Positions 62,112 to 64,000 of a stretch of DNA of 64,000 nucleotides are shown here, piece by piece. The first letter of the stretch is position 1. The number at the start of each line of letters is the position of its first letter. The notes beneath the pieces are model-generated. The model saw only the letters and a program-made list of their open reading frames with translations. It was not told the DNA's origin and ran no database searches. The position numbers and the translations under genes were made by a program. Source of the stretch: Sisyra terminalis (lineage: Eukaryota; Arthropoda; Insecta; Neuroptera; Sisyridae); contig OY292278.1 of assembly GCA_958496175.1 (NCBI GenBank), forward strand, positions 31,992,001 to 32,056,000, read 5' to 3'.

Positions 62112-62161
62112 TCATTGGTAAAAGAATCCACGAAATTCTTCACGCAAATCTGCTTCATTTT
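62112..62161 (-). CDS. Unrecognised conserved protein, last exon
   Basis: C-terminal exon: a split Glu codon, then NEADLREEFRGFFYQ and TGA. It begins after a TTTCTG-AAATGA region where the minus strand reads TTTCAG as acceptor. Phase matches the upstream exon (one base carried over). A minus-strand AATAAA lies at 61976-61971. Confidence 0.65.
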
Positions 62162-62218
62162 CTGAAATGAATAGAATGGTTTTTAAGCTGATATTTTATT
62201 TAAAACAGACATAAATAC

Positions 62219-62275
62219 CGTCTAAAACAATACTGATAAAATTTTCTTCGTCCTTTAAGCTAGTAAGAGACACAT
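62219..62275 (-). CDS. Unrecognised conserved protein, penultimate exon
   Basis: A 57-nt exon encoding VSLTSLKDEENFISIVLD with split codons at both ends. Acceptor TTTCAG and donor GTATTT; phases 1 and 1 agree with both neighbours, which supports it despite its small size. The run of acidic residues continues into the next exon. Confidence 0.65.
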
Positions 62276-62336
62276 CTGAAATGATAATTATGATAGTTGT
62301 TAATGAAATATTGAGCAGTTTTGAAAATATACTCAC

Positions 62337-62658
62337 TCGAATCATGGATTAATACTCTCATAGGCCTGCAGTATGGCTTCTCGATTTGCGACACGTCAAT
62401 GCAACTATTGCAGGTATTAGCAGACTTCAGTTCAGGTATTTCTGCTTCGTTAGACATTCCATGTACGCGGGACTCGTGTAACACGGGAGGACCTTTCTTA
62501 TTCAAAATTACACAATGATTGCCACCAGGATGACCGGCACCCCATAAAAACATAAATCGTAAACTATAAACTCTTGACAGGCTTGGGGTTTGCCCACGTT
62601 TAGAAGCACTAATTTCTATATAGGCAGAACATATCACATCTCCACTTAGTGGGCATAC
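62337..62658 (-). CDS. Unrecognised conserved protein, 107-residue exon
   Basis: Exon between a TTTGCAG acceptor and a GTGAGT donor. It encodes VCPLSGDVICSAYIEISASK, then a Trp/Gly-rich core (RFMFLWGAGHPGGNHCVIL) and a Cys-containing segment (SANTCNSCIDVSQIEKPYC). The balanced composition, strong splice sites and phase agreement show real coding sequence. Paired Cys and the GHPGGNH turn suggest a compact fold, perhaps metal-binding, but I recognise no family. An alternative reading from the internal ATG would still pass through the same frame. Confidence 0.78.
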
Positions 62659-62716
62659 CTGCAAATAAACCAGACAACGACCAATAAATAATGCAAGGAG
62701 GTTTTTATAAACTTAC

Positions 62717-62946
62717 ATCTAAAATTTCAATATCGTAATCAGTACAAAAGGCAAATTTAAGTCCGTGCTCACTACACAATCGTTTCGCCATACGATGGCA
62801 AAATTGTTCGGCATCAAAGGTACGATGGATTATTGCAATTGTTGGGCCGACAACGTTGTTTGATACATGACTAGGCACAGCGTTAAGATGATGTTCTTCT
62901 CCGCATAAACTCGTATGTACCAAAACAGGTAATTCAACTTGAATAT
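62717..62946 (-). CDS. Unrecognised conserved protein, 76-residue exon
   Basis: Exon between a CTATAG acceptor and a GTAAGT donor, 230 nt. It encodes IQVELPVLVHTSLCGEEHHL, VVGPTIAIIHRTFDAEQFCH and RMAKRLCSEHGLKFAFCTDY then DIEILD. It looks like an alpha/beta globular domain with several Cys and His, without a motif I can name. It joins the upstream exon through a split Asp codon and the downstream exon in phase 0. Confidence 0.8.
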
Positions 62947-63305
62947 CTATAGAAAAAAGTATGTAATTTCTTTTCAAAATACTTACTAAAATCGGAAAAC
63001 TTAACTAATACCCTGGTTTACGCTTATTTGCTGATTGAGCCGTTTGTTTTGTGAGTAAGTTAAGTCCATTTTAAGGACAATCCATATGGAAGCTTTTGTA
63101 TTTTTAACTAGGCCAAATTATGTTGAAATTTGAACTATTGAATTACCACAAATTATTGGTTTCATTAGTTTTTATCACAACAGTAATAACTAATTTGGTA
63201 GTTAAATTTATGTTTTCATGAGTGTAGTAAATGATTCATGCAGAAATGGACTTAGACCACTTTCAAAATAAACAATGATTTCATAGAAAATAAACTGGCT
63301 CAAGT

Positions 63306-63482
63306 CCCTTTTAGAAGCGTCAAATGTTGCAACGTAGCATTTTCTATTGTTTTTTTGTTAATTCAATTCTAATATGGTATAATTTTCTCTTCTGTAGCTA
63401 CATTTTCATTAAGGACCAATTCAGTCGTAAATTAAATTAAAAACAAAGCAACGTTGATTAGATTTGATTTTAAGAACAATGA
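63306..63482. repeat. ~200-bp MITE family, copy 5 (in an intron)
   Basis: CCCTTTTAGAAGCGTCAAAT end, the inverted core (GTAGCTACATTTTCATTA), and AAGCAACGTTGATTAGATTT at the far end. It sits in the 901-bp intron of the unrecognised gene. Confidence 0.58.
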
Positions 63483-63847
63483 AATTTTAAATTTTTATAA
63501 AAATCGTTCAATATAGAACTCAGCTTCATATGATGTGAACTAATTTAAGTAGTTTAACGTTCTTTTTATGTAAAATTTACCGTGAACCAAGATATTAGGG
63601 TACAATATAAGATACGTCCAATCTATGAAATTACTCCATTCCATTGAATGAGTAATAGTGATATATTCGAGTTTCAAAATTAGGATTTTTGAAACCATTA
63701 CAAATTTAAATTTTTCAAATGTTTATACAGCGGCCATAAATCGCTAGAAGATTGAAAAATAGCACCTCATTTCCATGAAATGGTTAAAATTTAGCCGATT
63801 TTACAGAATTAAACTATTGGGACGTTATATAAAAATTATTTAGTTAC

Positions 63848-64000
63848 CATGTTCAGTTCCTGAGACCATCGAAGATGTGCTATCGAAGTCAACAGAACTA
63901 TAACGACGCACGACTTGTCCAATCCAATTCATCGGTTCTTTTTCCCGATTAATCATAGACTGCGCTAATTCATCGGCGATCAACAACCCATTCATGTGAC
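63848..64000 (-). CDS. Unrecognised conserved protein, exon running off the window
   Basis: Partial exon; its 5' end lies beyond the right edge. The visible 50 residues read HMNGLLIADELAQSMINREK, EPMNWIGQVVRRYSSVDF, then a Ser/Thr-rich DSTSSMVSGTEH. The donor GTAACT follows one base of a split codon completed at 62946. The Ser-rich tail may be a phosphorylated linker. The downstream intron is 901 bp. The five visible exons give about 269 C-terminal residues. Confidence 0.75.

Noticed and set aside
62321..62518. 65-residue plus-strand ORF
   Set aside because: Antisense shadow of the 62337-62658 exon.
1..64000. CRISPR arrays, operons, bacterial promoters or riboswitches
   Set aside because: Gene structure is intron-bearing and eukaryotic; no regularly spaced short repeats seen.

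Overview
This is an AT-rich eukaryotic window that looks like an insect nuclear genome. Evidence: short GT-AG introns of about 60 bp next to very long ones, recognisable metazoan housekeeping genes, and many decayed DNA transposons, LINE remnants and tRNA-derived SINEs. I cannot name the species or order from sequence alone.

Layout. Positions 1-52793 are almost entirely introns of one minus-strand gene, a TESK-type protein kinase (TESK1/2; Drosophila center divider is the fly member). Its N-terminal coding exon is at 52332-52793 and the next exon is at 5222-5343. The two join in phase across an intron of about 47 kb and continue the kinase fold without a gap. The rest of the kinase lies to the left of the window. 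Positions 56395-56780 (minus) hold a complete two-exon mitochondrial ribosomal protein L55 gene. Positions 56970-59852 (plus) hold a complete five-exon SNX7/SNX30-type sorting nexin (PX plus BAR, 462 residues). These two genes diverge from a 189-bp shared promoter region. Positions 62112-64000 (minus) hold the last five exons of a conserved-looking gene that I could not identify.

The giant intron is an archive of mobile DNA. It holds six hAT-like non-autonomous elements or remnants with 8-bp target duplications (four at 7/8 or 8/8 match, one weaker), a TA-flanked mariner-type MITE, a TTAA-flanked element, several foldback elements, a ~200-bp repeat family, LINE remnants, and a 411-bp solo LTR with 4-bp target duplications, a TATA box and a heat-shock-element-like sequence. 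It also has a cluster of tRNA-derived SINEs arranged as an inverted duplication.

The most interesting signal is a set of hammerhead-ribozyme-like motifs on both strands: a CTGANGA core, stem II, GAAA, a palindromic stem III (ACGT or ATACGTAT), and a stem I closing the structure. At least four copies (30563, 32241, 32929, 40550) keep the whole core with pairing helices; about six others are decayed. The architecture matches type I hammerheads with minimal stem III known from Penelope-like elements and retrozymes. No reverse transcriptase of that class was seen here, so these would be non-autonomous copies or remnants.
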